A stretch of 64,000 nt of DNA from Lentzea guizhouensis (GCF_001701025.1 NZ_CP016793.1:1612001-1676000), one strand, 5' to 3'. Counted from the first letter of the stretch, positions 53,810 to 63,459 are shown. Program-made: numbers and translations. The notes: a model not told the origin generated them from the letters alone.

Positions 53810-54217
53810 TCAGTCCCACCAGTGGAAGAGCGCCTGCCCGGTGGTCTCGGGTCTCCAGTACCTCACGTCGCTCACCCACACGTGTGGGTGAGCTGCGTGG
53901 TCGAACGGTCGCTCCACGTCGTCCTGGGAGAGCGCCCGGAAGCGCTCGAACTGCCTCACGACCGCCAGGAGCTCGGGCTCGTCGAGGAACACGAGCTCGC
54001 ACCCGCCGGGGTCGACCGGCTCGGTCACCGCGACCGAGCCGTCGTCCCGCGAACAGAGCACAGCGACCGTGCGGTCGCGGTAGGCGATGACCGCGTGGTG
54101 GAAGTTCGGCGTCACGCAGTCGGCGGCCGTGAGGCCGGCCACCTGCCCACCGGTGCGGCGTGCGGCCTCGTGCACGAGGCCGCGGAACTCGTCTACGCCT
54201 GGGACTGCTTGCGCCAC
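53810..54217 (-). CDS. Hypothetical protein between prfB and ftsE
   Basis: 135 residues. It begins [20 protein letters not shown] and ends in [19 protein letters not shown], an aromatic tail I associate with other Pseudonocardiales hypotheticals. There is no signal peptide or membrane helix. Its start overlaps the prfB end by 25 bases, so it is in the prfB-ftsE operon. Function unknown. Confidence 0.65.
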   Translation of the reverse strand: MAQAVPGVDEFRGLVHEAARRTGGQVAGLTAADCVTPNFHHAVIAYRDRTVAVLCSRDDGSVAVTEPVDPGGCELVFLDEPELLAVVRQFERFRALSQDDVERPFDHAAHPHVWVSDVRYWRPETTGQALFHWWD

Positions 54218-55293
54218 CGGATGCCGGCCTCGAGGAAGTCGTCGATCTCCCCGTCCAGCACCGCCGACGGGTTGCCGACCTCGTGGTTGTTCCTCAGGTC
54301 CTTGACCATCTGGTACGGGTGCAGCACGTAGGAGCGCATCTGGTTGCCCCAGCTGGAGCCGGAGTCCTTCAGCGCGTCCATCTTCGCCTGCTCCTCCTGC
54401 CTGCGCCGCTCGAGCAGCTTCGCCTGCAGGACGTTCATGGCCGTGGCCTTGTTCTGCAGCTGCGAGCGCTCGTTCTGGCAGGACACCACGATGCCGGTCG
54501 GGATGTGCGTGAGGCGCACCGCCGAGTCGGTCGTGTTGACGCCCTGGCCGCCGGGGCCCGAGGAGCGGTAGACGTCGACGCGCAGGTCCTTCTCGTCGAT
54601 CTCGACGTGGTCGGTCTGCTCGACGACGGGCACGACCTCGACGCCGGCGAACGACGTCTGGCGGCGGCCCTGGTTGTCGAACGGCGAGATGCGCACCAGG
54701 CGGTGCGTGCCCTGCTCGACGCTCAGCGTGCCGTAGGCGTAGGGGGCGGTGACGCGGAACGTGGCGGACTTGATGCCGGCCTCTTCCGCGTAGGAGGTGT
54801 CGAAGACCTCGACGCCGTAGTTGTGGCGCTCGGCCCAGCGCGAGTACATGCGCAGCAGCATCTCGGCGAAGTCGGCGGCGTCGACGCCACCGGCCTCGGC
54901 GCGGATGGTGACCAGCGCGTTGCGCTCGTCGTACTCGCCGGAGAGCAGCGTGCGCACCTCGAGGCTCGCGATCTCGTCGCGCAGCTTCGCCCTGTCGGTG
55001 TCCGCGTCGGCCGCGGCGTCGGCGTCCTCGGCCTCCTCCGCCAGCTCGTAGAGCAGCGGGAGGTCGTCGAGGCGTCCGCGCAGGCCGGTGATGCGGCGGA
55101 GCTCACCCTGCTTGTGGGAGAGCTGGCTCGTGACCTTCTGCGCCTTCTCCTGGTCGTCCCAGAGGTCGGGGCGGGCCGCCTGCTCCTCCAGGTCCGCGAC
55201 CTGGGCACGCAGGGCATCGAGGTCCATCACCGCCTCGATGCTGCTCAGGGTGGCGGAGAGGTCCTTGATGTCTGCTTCGACGTCCGGATTCAC
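54193..55293 (-). CDS. prfB: Peptide chain release factor 2
   Basis: 366 residues. The tripeptide anticodon SPF (203-205, in [15 protein letters not shown]) marks RF2, and GGQ (248-250, [15 protein letters not shown]) is the hydrolysis motif. The N-terminus ([20 protein letters not shown]) is continuous; there is no in-frame TGA needing the programmed +1 shift known from E. coli. It recognises UGA and UAA. It opens the prfB-ftsEX-smpB cluster. Confidence 0.96.
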   Translation of the reverse strand: MNPDVEADIKDLSATLSSIEAVMDLDALRAQVADLEEQAARPDLWDDQEKAQKVTSQLSHKQGELRRITGLRGRLDDLPLLYELAEEAEDADAAADADTDRAKLRDEIASLEVRTLLSGEYDERNALVTIRAEAGGVDAADFAEMLLRMYSRWAERHNYGVEVFDTSYAEEAGIKSATFRVTAPYAYGTLSVEQGTHRLVRISPFDNQGRRQTSFAGVEVVPVVEQTDHVEIDEKDLRVDVYRSSGPGGQGVNTTDSAVRLTHIPTGIVVSCQNERSQLQNKATAMNVLQAKLLERRRQEEQAKMDALKDSGSSWGNQMRSYVLHPYQMVKDLRNNHEVGNPSAVLDGEIDDFLEAGIRWRKQSQA

Positions 55294-55356
55294 AGCAGAA
55301 GATTACGCCAATACCGGTCACCGTTAGCGACCGGCCGCGAATCTGGCGCAGGTAGC

Positions 55357-55406
55357 GGCGTCTGCAAGTACCACCAGCTCGGTTGCTGGGGGTACTTGCA
55401 GACGCC
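55357..55406. terminator. Large hairpin between prfB and PadR genes
   Basis: A perfect 16-bp stem, GGCGTCTGCAAGTACC and its complement, with an 18-base loop that contains a smaller CAGC/GCTG pairing. It follows the PadR stop on the minus strand. There is no T-run, so besides terminator it could be a protein-binding palindrome. Confidence 0.6.
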
Positions 55407-55412
55407 CCGACC

Positions 55413-55913
55413 TCACGCCGTGGGGATCGCGTCCAGGAACTTGAGGACGGCCTTCGCGTGAGCGAGGCCGAACTCGGCCACCGCCTTCGCGTAGGGGTCC
55501 TCGGCGGTCTTGGAGGCAGTGCGCGCGCTCTCCTGCTCTGCGCCGTACGTGGTGCGCGCCGTGGCCACCAGCGACTCGCGCTGCTTCGCCGTCAACGAGC
55601 CGGCGTGCACGAGACGCAGGATCAGCGGGCTGCGCAGGTGGTCCGGCCCGGGCTCGGAGAGCAGCCAGTTCTTGAAGGCCTTCTTGCCCGCCGCGGTGAG
55701 CACGTACTGCTGGCTGGAACGCGGCCCTTGCTTGCCGAGTCGCAGCAGGCCCTGGTCGGCCAGCGCGGGCAGCTCGCGGTACACCTGGCTGCGGGTGACG
55801 CTGAAGAACGCTCCGAAGCGCTCCCCGGCTTCCGCAACCAACTGGCCACCGGTCTTGGGTCCGTCGTGCAGCAGCCCGAGCAGGGCGGCTGCGGTCGCAT
55901 TCAGGTCTGACAC
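55413..55913 (-). CDS. PadR-family transcriptional regulator
   Basis: 166 residues from a GTG at 55913. The PadR winged helix is ATAAALLGLLHDGPKTGGQL, FFSVTRSQVYRELPALADQG and LLRLGKQGPRSSQQYVLTAA (basic wing). A helical C-terminal dimerisation domain of the Vir_act_alpha_C type follows (SLTAKQRESLVATARTTY). Targets are unknown; PadR genes often control neighbours or efflux systems. Confidence 0.85.
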   Translation of the reverse strand: MSDLNATAAALLGLLHDGPKTGGQLVAEAGERFGAFFSVTRSQVYRELPALADQGLLRLGKQGPRSSQQYVLTAAGKKAFKNWLLSEPGPDHLRSPLILRLVHAGSLTAKQRESLVATARTTYGAEQESARTASKTAEDPYAKAVAEFGLAHAKAVLKFLDAIPTA

Positions 55914-56314
55914 AACGACAACGTTCCCACGTCCGGGGGAAGCTGTCCACAATGGTCAGCCGTTCTGTCCACAGTGGCTGATCACCGGGCTAGTCTGATG
56001 GGCCATGCGGAGCAACGAAAAGTCTCGCTGAGTAAGCGGCAGTTTTCGCGCCTCACGCGTTTGGTCGCTTGACCGTCCGTGTCCATCCCGGATGGAAAAA
56101 GCCTTCCGCGCAAACGAAAGCCGCCCACCCTCACCCGATCGGCGGCACCGCTCTCACCGGCCGAAGCCACCCGAATGGACGGACGGGCGCTCTCGTCGCA
56201 CGACCCGGTGATGTCGGCTCCGACCTCTTTCGCCACGCCCGAACCCTGGAAAAATGATCATCGCCCCGCTGGGGCCACAGCAGCGCCACGAGCAGCACCG
56301 GAGGTCGGGGAGAC
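55914..56314. promoter_or_regulatory. Long leader between PadR and the small zinc protein
   Basis: Four hundred bases without a gene. It holds divergent promoters. The part near 56080-56130 is less GC-rich and A-rich (GGATGGAAAAAGCC). I looked for a known riboswitch core and did not find one. GGGGAG just before 56315 is the ribosome binding site of the small gene. Confidence 0.4.
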
Positions 56315-56521
56315 ATGAACATCAACATGAAGTGGCTGGACCACAAGAAGGTCGCCATGCACACGCGTGCGTGGATGACCGGTGGCATCCCGGAGCAGGC
56401 CGGCAAGGACGAGTGCATGGTGTGCGGCAAGCAGATCCGCAAGCACCGCACGGTCAACGGCGAGGGCCGGATCTGCTCCAGCATGCTGTGCGCCCAGTAC
56501 TGGGCCGAGAACATGACCTGA
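56315..56521 (+). CDS. Small zinc-ribbon-like protein
   Basis: 68 residues. Four Cys (34, 37, 54, 59) in CMVCGKQIRKHRTVNGEGR and ICSSMLC fit a small zinc-binding unit. It has no signal peptide. GGGGAG precedes the ATG and a long leader lies upstream. Function unknown; it may bind nucleic acid or protein. Confidence 0.7.
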   Translation: MNINMKWLDHKKVAMHTRAWMTGGIPEQAGKDECMVCGKQIRKHRTVNGEGRICSSMLCAQYWAENMT

Positions 56522-56570
56522 AAGGCCCCGGCCGCGCACTCCACACCAGCCAACCTGATCGACAACACGA

Positions 56571-56604
56571 AGAAGGCCCGGAGTCCGAGGACTCCGGGCC
56601 TTCT
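56571..56604. terminator. Bidirectional hairpin terminator
   Basis: AGAAGGCCCGGAGTCC and its complement form a long stem with a very short loop, between the small zinc protein gene and the first initiator tRNA. Confidence 0.7.
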
Positions 56605-56610
56605 GTCTAG

Positions 56611-56684
56611 TAGCGGGGACAGGATTTGAACCTGCGACCTCTGGGTTATGAGCCCAGCGAGCTACCGAGCTGCTCCACCCCGCG
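56611..56684 (-). tRNA. Initiator tRNA-fMet (CAT), copy 1
   Basis: Cloverleaf on the minus strand: acceptor CGCGGGG/CCCCGCT with an unpaired first position as in initiators, anticodon stem CTGGG/CCCAG with loop CTCATAA (CAT), and three G-C pairs in the anticodon stem. Identical in its core to copy 2. Confidence 0.93.
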
Positions 56685-56991
56685 CCGCTTCTAGCTTGTC
56701 TTGCTGTCTTGCTGTTGTAAGGAGAACTCTACACCCCCGCAAAACCCCTTTTTCACCACCCCCCCACTAACGCCGTTTCCCCAGGTCACACCCACCAACC
56801 CGAAGAACTCGCACATCCAGCCGTGGAACTGGCCGTGGAACTGGCCGTGGAACTGGACCTCCGCTGGAACGCAACCCCGCCGGGGGTCCGGGGGCGAAGC
56901 CCGCCGGGGCGGGGTTTGGGGGCTCCGCCCCCAATGTGAAATGCGAAAGAGCCCTGTCTGCGTTCTCCGCAGACAGGGCTCTCCCACTTTG
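56685..56991. other. Intergenic with 12-base tandem repeat and GC palindromes
   Basis: CCGTGGAACTGG is repeated three times without break (56821-56856). It is followed by AACCCCGCC...GGCGGGGTT (56873-56912) and GGGGGCTCCGCCCCC inverted repeats, a REP-like pattern common between genes in these genomes. There is no credible coding frame. Confidence 0.6.
56948..56982 (-). terminator. Terminator of the second initiator tRNA
   Basis: A 15-bp perfect stem (AGAGCCCTGTCTGCG and complement) with a 5-base loop, just downstream of the tRNA on the minus strand. Confidence 0.75.
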
Positions 56992-57065
56992 TAGCGGGGA
57001 CAGGATTTGAACCTGCGACCTCTGGGTTATGAGCCCAGCGAGCTACCGAGCTGCTCCACCCCGCG
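56992..57065 (-). tRNA. Initiator tRNA-fMet (CAT), copy 2
   Basis: Same sequence and structure as copy 1. Both end with an unencoded CCA. Tandem duplicate initiator tRNAs separated by about 300 bases suggest a recent local duplication or dosage need. Confidence 0.93.
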
Positions 57066-57118
57066 TCGGTATGAATAGAACCTTACGCGGGGTGGAGCAC
57101 TTAATGCAAATCGAGCGG

Positions 57119-60100
57119 TCAGCCAGACGGTGTGGGGCTCGGCACAACCGACGACTGGCCCGTGGCCGGCGGTGAGGCCGACCCGGTGTTGTACTGCTTG
57201 AACCTCTTCGTCGCGTCGTCCAGGCGCTGGTAGGCCTGGCCGAGCTCGGTGAAGTTGCTGTTCTGCTGCGCACGCTTGATGTCGGCGAGCGCCCCGTCGA
57301 TGTCGTTGACCGCCCTCTGCAGCTCAGGGCTCAGCGCGCTGTTGCCGTTGCCGGGTGTGGCCGACGTCGGCGGCGGCGTGGAGGTCTGGCCGTTGCCGGG
57401 GTTGTCGCTCGGCGGCGGCACCACCGAACCGGCACCGCTCAGCACCTGTTCGAGCGCCTCGCCCAGCGTGGAGGCGTAGCCGACCCGGTCGCCGTACCAG
57501 ACGAGGACCTTGGACAGCTGCGGGAACGACGTGTTGTTCGCCGCGCGCTCGATGTAGACGGGTTCGACGTAGAGCAGCGCGCCGCCGACCGGGAGGGTCA
57601 GCAGGTTGCCGTAGACGACGGACGTCTTCTGCAACGCCAGGACGTTGAGCTCCCTGGACACGTTGTCCGAGGTGAGGAACTGCGTCTGGATCTGCTGCGG
57701 GCCCTTGGCGTCGGTGTTGAGCTGCAACACGTTGATCTTGCCGTAGTTGTCCGGGTCGGACCCGACCGAGACGTAGGCGGCCATGAACTCCCGGTTCTCG
57801 CGCACGAGCGGGCTGGTCAGCTGGAAGCGGACCTTGCTCGCGTCGTTCGGGTCACCGGCCAGCACGTAGAACGGCGGTTGCGCGTCCCTGCGCTTCTTGG
57901 CCTCGGCCTGCTGGGCGTCCGCCGAGGTCACGTTGTCGATCGTCGGGTCCTGCGCCGGCGCCCAGTAGGACACACCGGAGTAGAAGTCCGACGGCGACGA
58001 GACGTGGTACTTCGACAGGATCTGCCGCTGCACCTTGAACAGGTCTTCCGGGTAGCGGAAGTGCTGGCGCAGCTCGGGCTTGATGTCGCTGGACGGCTTG
58101 ACCGTTCCCGGGAAGACGCCCATCCACGCCTTGAGCACCGGGTCCTGCTCGTCGATCGCGTACAGCGACACCGTGCCGTCATAAGCGTCCACAGTGGCCT
58201 TGACCGAGTTGCGGATGTAGTTGACGGGCTTGTTGACCTGCGAGATCACCACGCCGTCCGCCGTGAGCGAGTCGTTCGTGGCGTCACCCAGCGGCGTGCG
58301 CTGCGCGTACGGGTAGTTCTCCAGCGTGGTGTACCCGTCGACGATCCAGGTGATGCGGCCGTTGACGACGGCGGGGTACGGGTCGCTGTCGACGGTCAGC
58401 CACGGTGCGACGGCCTGCACGCGGTCGCGCGGCGTGCGCTTGAACAGGATCTTCGACTCGTCCGCGATCGACTGGTTGAAGAGGATGTTCCGCTCGCCGT
58501 AGTACGCCGCGAACGCCAGCTTGTCGACCAGGCTGCCGATCGGGACGCCGCCCGAGCCGGTGTAGGTGTAGGACTTGGCGTCGGTGTCGTACTCGGCCGC
58601 GGAACCGGCGGGCCGGCCGCCGACGATCGAGTAGTCGTTCGTGCCGAACAGCTCGCCGTAGTAGGTGCGCGGCTGGTCGACCTTGATGCCGTTCTGCTCG
58701 TTGCCGACGTCGCCGTTGGGCTTGACCTCACCGGTCTTGAAGTCCGGGTAGCCGCCGTTGGACTGGTCGGCGACCTCGTTGACCTTGTTGGCCTCGGCGT
58801 AGACGAAGCCGTTGCCGTGGGTGTAGATGAGGTGCTGGTTGATCCAGTCGCGCTGGCCCTGCGGCAGGCTGTCGAGCTTCAGCTCGCGGACCGCCACGAT
58901 GTAGTCGCGCAGCTTTCCGTCCACTGTGTACCGGTCGATGTCCAGCTTGCTCGGGAACCCGTAGAACGGCCGCAGCTGCTGGAACTGGGTGAAGGTGCGG
59001 CCGAGCACCGCCGGGTCGAGCAGGCGGATGTTGCCCAGCGTGGCCGCTTCGTTGGTCTTGACCTGGTCGTTGGGGACGTTCTGCTTGCCCTCGTACGGCT
59101 TCGTCGTGACCTTGTCGTCCGTCAGCCCGAAGGCCTGCCTGGTCGCCGCGATGTTGCGGGTGATCGACTCGGCTTCCTTCTGGATGGCGTTCGGCTTGAC
59201 CGAGAACTGCTCCAGCACCGCGGGCCACGCGGCGCCGACCAGCACGCTCGACAGCACGAGCAGCACGGTCGCGATGGCGGGCAGCTGCACGTTGCGCATG
59301 AACGCGCCCGCGAAGAACGCCACGGCGCAGAACACCGCGATGCACAGCAGGATCAGCTTGGCCGGCAGCACCGCGTTGAGGTCGGTGTAGCTCGCGCCGA
59401 CGAACTTCTCGTTCTCGTGCAGCAGCAGCGCGTACCGGTCGAAGAAGTACGCGACGGCCTTCAGCAGCACGAACGTGCCGGCGACCAGCGCCAGGTGCAG
59501 CCGCGCCGGACCGGAGAGCTGTCCGCCGCGACCGGCCAGCCGGATGCCGCCGAAGAGGTAGTGCGCGATCACCGCGCCGATGAACGACACGGCCGTGGTG
59601 ATGAACAGCCACGACAGCAGCCAGTTGTAGAACGGCAGCTGGAACGCGTAGAAGCCGATGTCGTGCCCGAACTGCGGGTCGGTGATCCCGAACGGCTGGC
59701 CGTTGAGGAACAGCTGGACCTGCTGCCAGTCGTTCTGCGCCGACGCACCCGCGATCAGCCCGACGAACACCGGGATGCCGATCGAGAACAGCCGCATCCG
59801 CCGCATCACGACGGTGCGGTAGCGGGCCACCGGGTCGTCCGGCCCGGAGACCGGCACGAACACCGGCCGCGCCCGGTAGGCGAGCCACAGGTTGAGCCCG
59901 ACGATGCCGCCGACCACCACCCCGACGGCGAGGAAGAGGCTCAGCCGGGTCAGCAGCACCGTGCTGAAGACGTTGCGGAATTGGACCTCGCCGAACCAGA
60001 GCCAGTTCACGTAGGTGTCGAGCAGCCGCGATCCCGTGATGAGACCGAACAGGAGCACGACACCCACGATGAGCAGTATTCGGCTGCGCCGGGACAGTTT

Positions 60101-60130
60101 CGGCAGTCCGACCGGAGGCCGTGTGGCCAC
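57119..60130 (-). CDS. UPF0182 family large membrane protein
   Basis: 1003 residues. About seven membrane helices lie in the first 300 residues (ILLIVGVVLLFGLI, LFLAVGVVVGGIVGLNLWLA, IGIPVFVGLIAGASA, WLFITTAVSFIGAVIAHYLF). A large extracytoplasmic part carries conserved phrases RNIAATRQAFGL and WINQHLIYTHGNGFVYAEAN. The C-terminus is Pro/Ser/Thr-rich. The GTG start has AGGAG 8 nt upstream. The function of UPF0182 proteins is not established. Confidence 0.92.
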   Translation of the reverse strand: MATRPPVGLPKLSRRSRILLIVGVVLLFGLITGSRLLDTYVNWLWFGEVQFRNVFSTVLLTRLSLFLAVGVVVGGIVGLNLWLAYRARPVFVPVSGPDDPVARYRTVVMRRMRLFSIGIPVFVGLIAGASAQNDWQQVQLFLNGQPFGITDPQFGHDIGFYAFQLPFYNWLLSWLFITTAVSFIGAVIAHYLFGGIRLAGRGGQLSGPARLHLALVAGTFVLLKAVAYFFDRYALLLHENEKFVGASYTDLNAVLPAKLILLCIAVFCAVAFFAGAFMRNVQLPAIATVLLVLSSVLVGAAWPAVLEQFSVKPNAIQKEAESITRNIAATRQAFGLTDDKVTTKPYEGKQNVPNDQVKTNEAATLGNIRLLDPAVLGRTFTQFQQLRPFYGFPSKLDIDRYTVDGKLRDYIVAVRELKLDSLPQGQRDWINQHLIYTHGNGFVYAEANKVNEVADQSNGGYPDFKTGEVKPNGDVGNEQNGIKVDQPRTYYGELFGTNDYSIVGGRPAGSAAEYDTDAKSYTYTGSGGVPIGSLVDKLAFAAYYGERNILFNQSIADESKILFKRTPRDRVQAVAPWLTVDSDPYPAVVNGRITWIVDGYTTLENYPYAQRTPLGDATNDSLTADGVVISQVNKPVNYIRNSVKATVDAYDGTVSLYAIDEQDPVLKAWMGVFPGTVKPSSDIKPELRQHFRYPEDLFKVQRQILSKYHVSSPSDFYSGVSYWAPAQDPTIDNVTSADAQQAEAKKRRDAQPPFYVLAGDPNDASKVRFQLTSPLVRENREFMAAYVSVGSDPDNYGKINVLQLNTDAKGPQQIQTQFLTSDNVSRELNVLALQKTSVVYGNLLTLPVGGALLYVEPVYIERAANNTSFPQLSKVLVWYGDRVGYASTLGEALEQVLSGAGSVVPPPSDNPGNGQTSTPPPTSATPGNGNSALSPELQRAVNDIDGALADIKRAQQNSNFTELGQAYQRLDDATKRFKQYNTGSASPPATGQSSVVPSPTPSG

Positions 60131-60224
60131 GAGGCACGCTCCTGGATCGCGGTAAATCGATACGTACGTTTAGTCCAACTCTACGGACGACGCCCTGGGT
60201 TCCCGTGAAGTGCGCCGTCTTACG

Positions 60225-60764
60225 ATGACACGCGTGTCAGCGAGTGAAACGCCAGCGGTCGTCCTCCCGACGGTCGCCCGCGAGGTAGAAGAGTTCGTAG
60301 CGGCCGGCGGCTGGGAACAGCCCCCGCAGCTCTTCGCCCTCGTGGCGACCTCCGACCTGATCGCCCAGCAGCCAGAGCTCCGCGCCCAGCTAGACCCGGA
60401 GTCGAGCCCGCTGACGCCGATCGCCCAGGACGCCCTCAACGGCGACCTGGCCGACGCGCTGGCGGGCATCGAATGGCCCCCTGCCGTCACCGGCTGCGCC
60501 CTGGCCCAGGAGATCGTCGTCCTGCCGCCGGAAGCCGAGACCGAGCTGCACCACGGCGAGCTCGACGACGAGGAGGCCCGCAGGTTCGCCGCGGAACACC
60601 CGTCCCGCCGCGAGGCACGCCTGGTCGCCGCCGTGCTCAGGGACGGCTCGGTGTCCTGCGTGCTGCGCCTGCGGGGCACGGTCGAGACCCCCGAGGAGTT
60701 CGTCGAACACCCCGAGCTCGCCCCGAACCTCACCGACGCCCTGCTCGCCACGCTGCGGCCCTAG
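60225..60764 (+). CDS. PPA1309 family protein
   Basis: 179 residues of a conserved actinobacterial family (REVEEFVAAGGWEQPPQLFA, VATSDLIAQQPELRAQLDPE, GCALAQEIVVLPPEAE, AVLRDGSVSCVLRLRG). The ATG at 60225 lacks a ribosome binding site and may be leaderless; a GTG 9 bases on is the alternative. It is divergent from UPF0182, as is usual. The function is unknown. Confidence 0.85.
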   Translation: MTRVSASETPAVVLPTVAREVEEFVAAGGWEQPPQLFALVATSDLIAQQPELRAQLDPESSPLTPIAQDALNGDLADALAGIEWPPAVTGCALAQEIVVLPPEAETELHHGELDDEEARRFAAEHPSRREARLVAAVLRDGSVSCVLRLRGTVETPEEFVEHPELAPNLTDALLATLRP

Positions 60765-60787
60765 TCGTCGTCACGCCTCCAGGCTGA

Positions 60788-60821
60788 CACAGCCCCGGCA
60801 CCTGAACGCGCCGGGGCTGTG
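60788..60821. terminator. Terminator between PPA1309 and YlbL genes
   Basis: CACAGCCCCGGC and its complement form a 12-bp stem with a 10-base loop, between convergent genes. Confidence 0.75.
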
Positions 60822-60944
60822 TTCCTGCTGTTCGCCTTCGGCTGAAGTCCGCCGGATGGCCGTGCGGCCGGCGCCCGCCGCGAACGGAACGGGGCCTCCC
60901 GCACCTCACGGCGCGGAAGACCCCGCTGAAACCGTCGCACCACC

Positions 60945-62024
60945 TCAGCAGCTCGGCGTCGGCTGCCCCTTGTTGAACGCCTCCAGGGATGACACCGCGT
61001 CCTTCAGGTAGTCGACCTTGATCAGCGTCAGCCCCTCCGGCGCCTGCTGCTTCGCGTCCGTGCAGTTCGCCGCGGGCACCAGGAACGCGTTCGCCCCGGC
61101 CTCCTTCGCCGCCACCATCTTGAACGCGATGCCGCCGATCGGCTTCACCGCGCCGTCGCCCTGGATCTCGCCGGTGCCCGCGATGGCCTTGCCGCCGTTG
61201 AGCTCGCCCGGCGTCAGCTTGTCCACGATCGCCAGCGCGAAGATCAGGCCGGCCGACGGGCCGCCGACGTCCGACAGGCTGATCTTGATCTTGAACGGCA
61301 CGTCGGCGCGGTCGACGGGCGAGATGCCGATGAAGCCGGAGGTGCGCTCGTCCGGGCGCTTGCCCAGGGTGAGCTGGGTCGACTTCGAGGTGCCGTCCTG
61401 CTCGAAGGCCACCTCGATGCGGTCACCCGGCTTGGTGTTCTCGAGCGCGCCGCTGACGTCGGCCGCGCTCTGCACCTGCTTGCCGTTGACCGAGATGATG
61501 CGGGCGCCGAGCGGGATGACGTTCTCCGCGGGGCTGCCCTTGGTGACCTGGTTCGCGATCACCTTGCCCGGATAGCCGAGGTAGTTCAGCGCGGCGACCT
61601 CGGCGGAGGTCTGCGACTCGCTGAACGCCTGCTCGTTGTCGCGCTGGACGTCCTCCTCGGTCTGGCCCGGCTTGATGAAGTCCTCCTTCGGGGCCAGCGC
61701 GTAGCGGCCGGACAGCCACAGCCCCAGCGCGCCGAACAGCGACAGGTCGTTGGTGAGCGAGACCGTCGTCATCCGCAGGGCGCCCTGGGTCGGGAAGGTG
61801 TTCTGGCCGTCGATGGACACGACGTCGGTGTCCTTGACCTTGCCGAGCACGTCGTAGGTGGGGCCGGGGCCCAGCGCGACGTACGGAACCTGGGCGAAAC
61901 CGCCGGCTGTTCCGAGGATCGCCACGACCAGGAAGCTGACGATCAGCGTCCACGTCCGGCGGGTCAGTCCGCGCTCCCTCGGCGGGGGCGCGGGAGCGGG
62001 TGCGGTCGTGACGGTTTCACTCAC
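60945..62024 (-). CDS. YlbL-type membrane protease (PDZ plus Lon-like S16 domain)
   Basis: 359 residues from a GTG at 62024. One membrane helix (25-45) is followed by an extracytoplasmic part, a PDZ domain (about 155-222, SPAENVIPLGARIISVNGKQ) and a Lon-like proteolytic domain with catalytic Ser257 (SDVGGPSAGLIF) and Lys302 (PIGGIAFKMVAAKEAG). In Bacillus YlbL degrades a cell-division inhibitor; the actinobacterial role is less clear. It is divergent from the DUF2342 gene, as commonly found. Confidence 0.92.
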   Translation of the reverse strand: MSETVTTAPAPAPPPRERGLTRRTWTLIVSFLVVAILGTAGGFAQVPYVALGPGPTYDVLGKVKDTDVVSIDGQNTFPTQGALRMTTVSLTNDLSLFGALGLWLSGRYALAPKEDFIKPGQTEEDVQRDNEQAFSESQTSAEVAALNYLGYPGKVIANQVTKGSPAENVIPLGARIISVNGKQVQSAADVSGALENTKPGDRIEVAFEQDGTSKSTQLTLGKRPDERTSGFIGISPVDRADVPFKIKISLSDVGGPSAGLIFALAIVDKLTPGELNGGKAIAGTGEIQGDGAVKPIGGIAFKMVAAKEAGANAFLVPAANCTDAKQQAPEGLTLIKVDYLKDAVSSLEAFNKGQPTPSC

Positions 62025-62068
62025 GGCTGAACAGCGTACGACCATGTCTATCCGCGTACGGTAGAGGC

Positions 62069-63405
62069 ATGAGTGACGTGCCGTTCGGGTTCGGCCCGCA
62101 AAACCCCGACGACAAGGGCGGGAAGCCGGGGGACAACCCGTTCGACTTCAGCCAGCTGGGCAACATGCTGAGCCAGCTGGGCGCGATGCTGAGCAACGCG
62201 GGGTCGTCGAGCGGGCCGGTGAACTACGACCTCGCGAAGCAGATCGCGTTCCAGCAGCTGTCGTCCACGCAGACCACGATCGGGTTCGCCCCCGACCAGT
62301 CGAGCGCGGTCACCGACGCCGTGCACCTGGCCGAGATGTGGCTCGACCCCGTCACCTCGCTGCCCGCCGGCACCCGCACCACGCAGGCGTGGACCGCCCG
62401 CGACTGGATCGAGCGCACCATCCCGACCTGGCAGCGGCTGTGCGACCCGGTCGCGCAGCGCATGTCCGGCGCGTGGGTCGAGGCGATGCCGGCCGAGGCC
62501 AAGCAGGCCGCCGGCCCGTTGCTCTCCATGCTCGGGCAGATGGGCGGCATGGCCTTCGGGTCTCAACTCGGCAACGCTTTGGCGCAGCTCGGCGCCGAGG
62601 TCCTCACCTCGACCGACGTCGGCCTGCCGCTCGGGCCCGAAGGCACGGCCGCGCTGCTCCCGGCGAACATCGAGAAGTTCACCGAGGGCCTGGAGCGGCC
62701 CGCCTCCGAGGTGATGGTGTTCCTCGCCGCCCGCGAGGCCGCTCACCAGCGCCTCTTCACCCACGTGCCGTGGTTGCGGCAGCGGCTGCTCGACACGGTC
62801 GAGGAGTTCGCCAAGGGCATCAAGGTCGACACGTCCGCGCTGGAGCAGCTCGCGGGCCAGATCGACCCGTCGAACCCGGCCTCCATCGAGGAGGCCATGG
62901 GCTCCGGCCTGCTCGAACCGCAGACGACGCCGGAGCAGAAGGCCGCGCTGACCCGGCTGGAAACCCTCCTCGCTCTCGTCGAAGGCTGGGTCGACGTCGT
63001 GGTCGACGCCGCCGTGGGCGACCGGCTGCCCGGTGCGCCCGCTCTGCGCGAGACGCTGCGCCGCCGCCGGGCCTCGGGTGGCCGGCCGAGCAGACGTTCG
63101 CGACGCTCGTCGGCCTGGAGCTGCGGCCGCGGCGCCTGCGGGCCGCCTCCGCGCTGTGGAAGCTCGTCGGCGACCAGCACGGCGTCGAGGTCCGCGACAG
63201 CGTGTGGGAGCACGCCGAGCTGATCCCGTCCGCCGAGGACCTGGACGACCCGCTGGAGTTCGCCGAGCGGCTCGCCAACACCCGCAAGGCGCTGGAGGAC
63301 CCGATCGCCGAGCTCGAGCGCACCATGCGCCAGGAGGACGGCGACGAGGCCCAGGACGGGCCCGCGGCCAAGCCGGAGGACGGCGACAAGCCGCAGAACG
63401 GCTGA
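62069..63405 (+). pseudogene. DUF2342 zinc-dependent metalloprotease-like protein with one frameshift
   Basis: The frame from 62069 encodes SDVPFGFGPQNPDDKGGKPG, WTARDWIERTIPTWQRL, and the RxxxH motif FLAAREAAHQRLF (about 219-230), then LLALVEGWVDVVVDAAVGD. At about 63058-63080, in a CGCCGCC run, the frame is lost. PAEQTFATLVGLELRPRRLR and ASALWKLVGDQHGVEVRDSV then continue in another frame to 63405. Joined, this gives the full family length. A single slip in a homopolymer-like run suggests an assembly error. The Lon-like gene next door is its usual neighbour. Confidence 0.87.
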
Positions 63406-63420
63406 GTCCCCCCGTACGTG

Positions 63421-63459
63421 CGAAAGCGCCCGGCGAGCACACCGCGCCGGGCGCTTTCG
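63421..63459. terminator. Bidirectional terminator
   Basis: CGAAAGCGCCCGGCG and its complement make a 15-bp stem with a 9-base loop, between the DUF2342 gene and the convergent metallopeptidase gene. Confidence 0.8.

Noticed and set aside
54193..55293. Programmed frameshift in prfB
   Set aside because: The frame is open from the start codon through the GGQ motif, and no early in-frame TGA exists.
55914..56314. Riboswitch (ydaO-like) in the leader of the zinc protein
   Set aside because: I could not match the conserved core sequences, so no claim is made.
57878..60208. A 776-residue plus-strand frame
   Set aside because: Antisense of the UPF0182 gene, which has clear membrane helices and conserved phrases.
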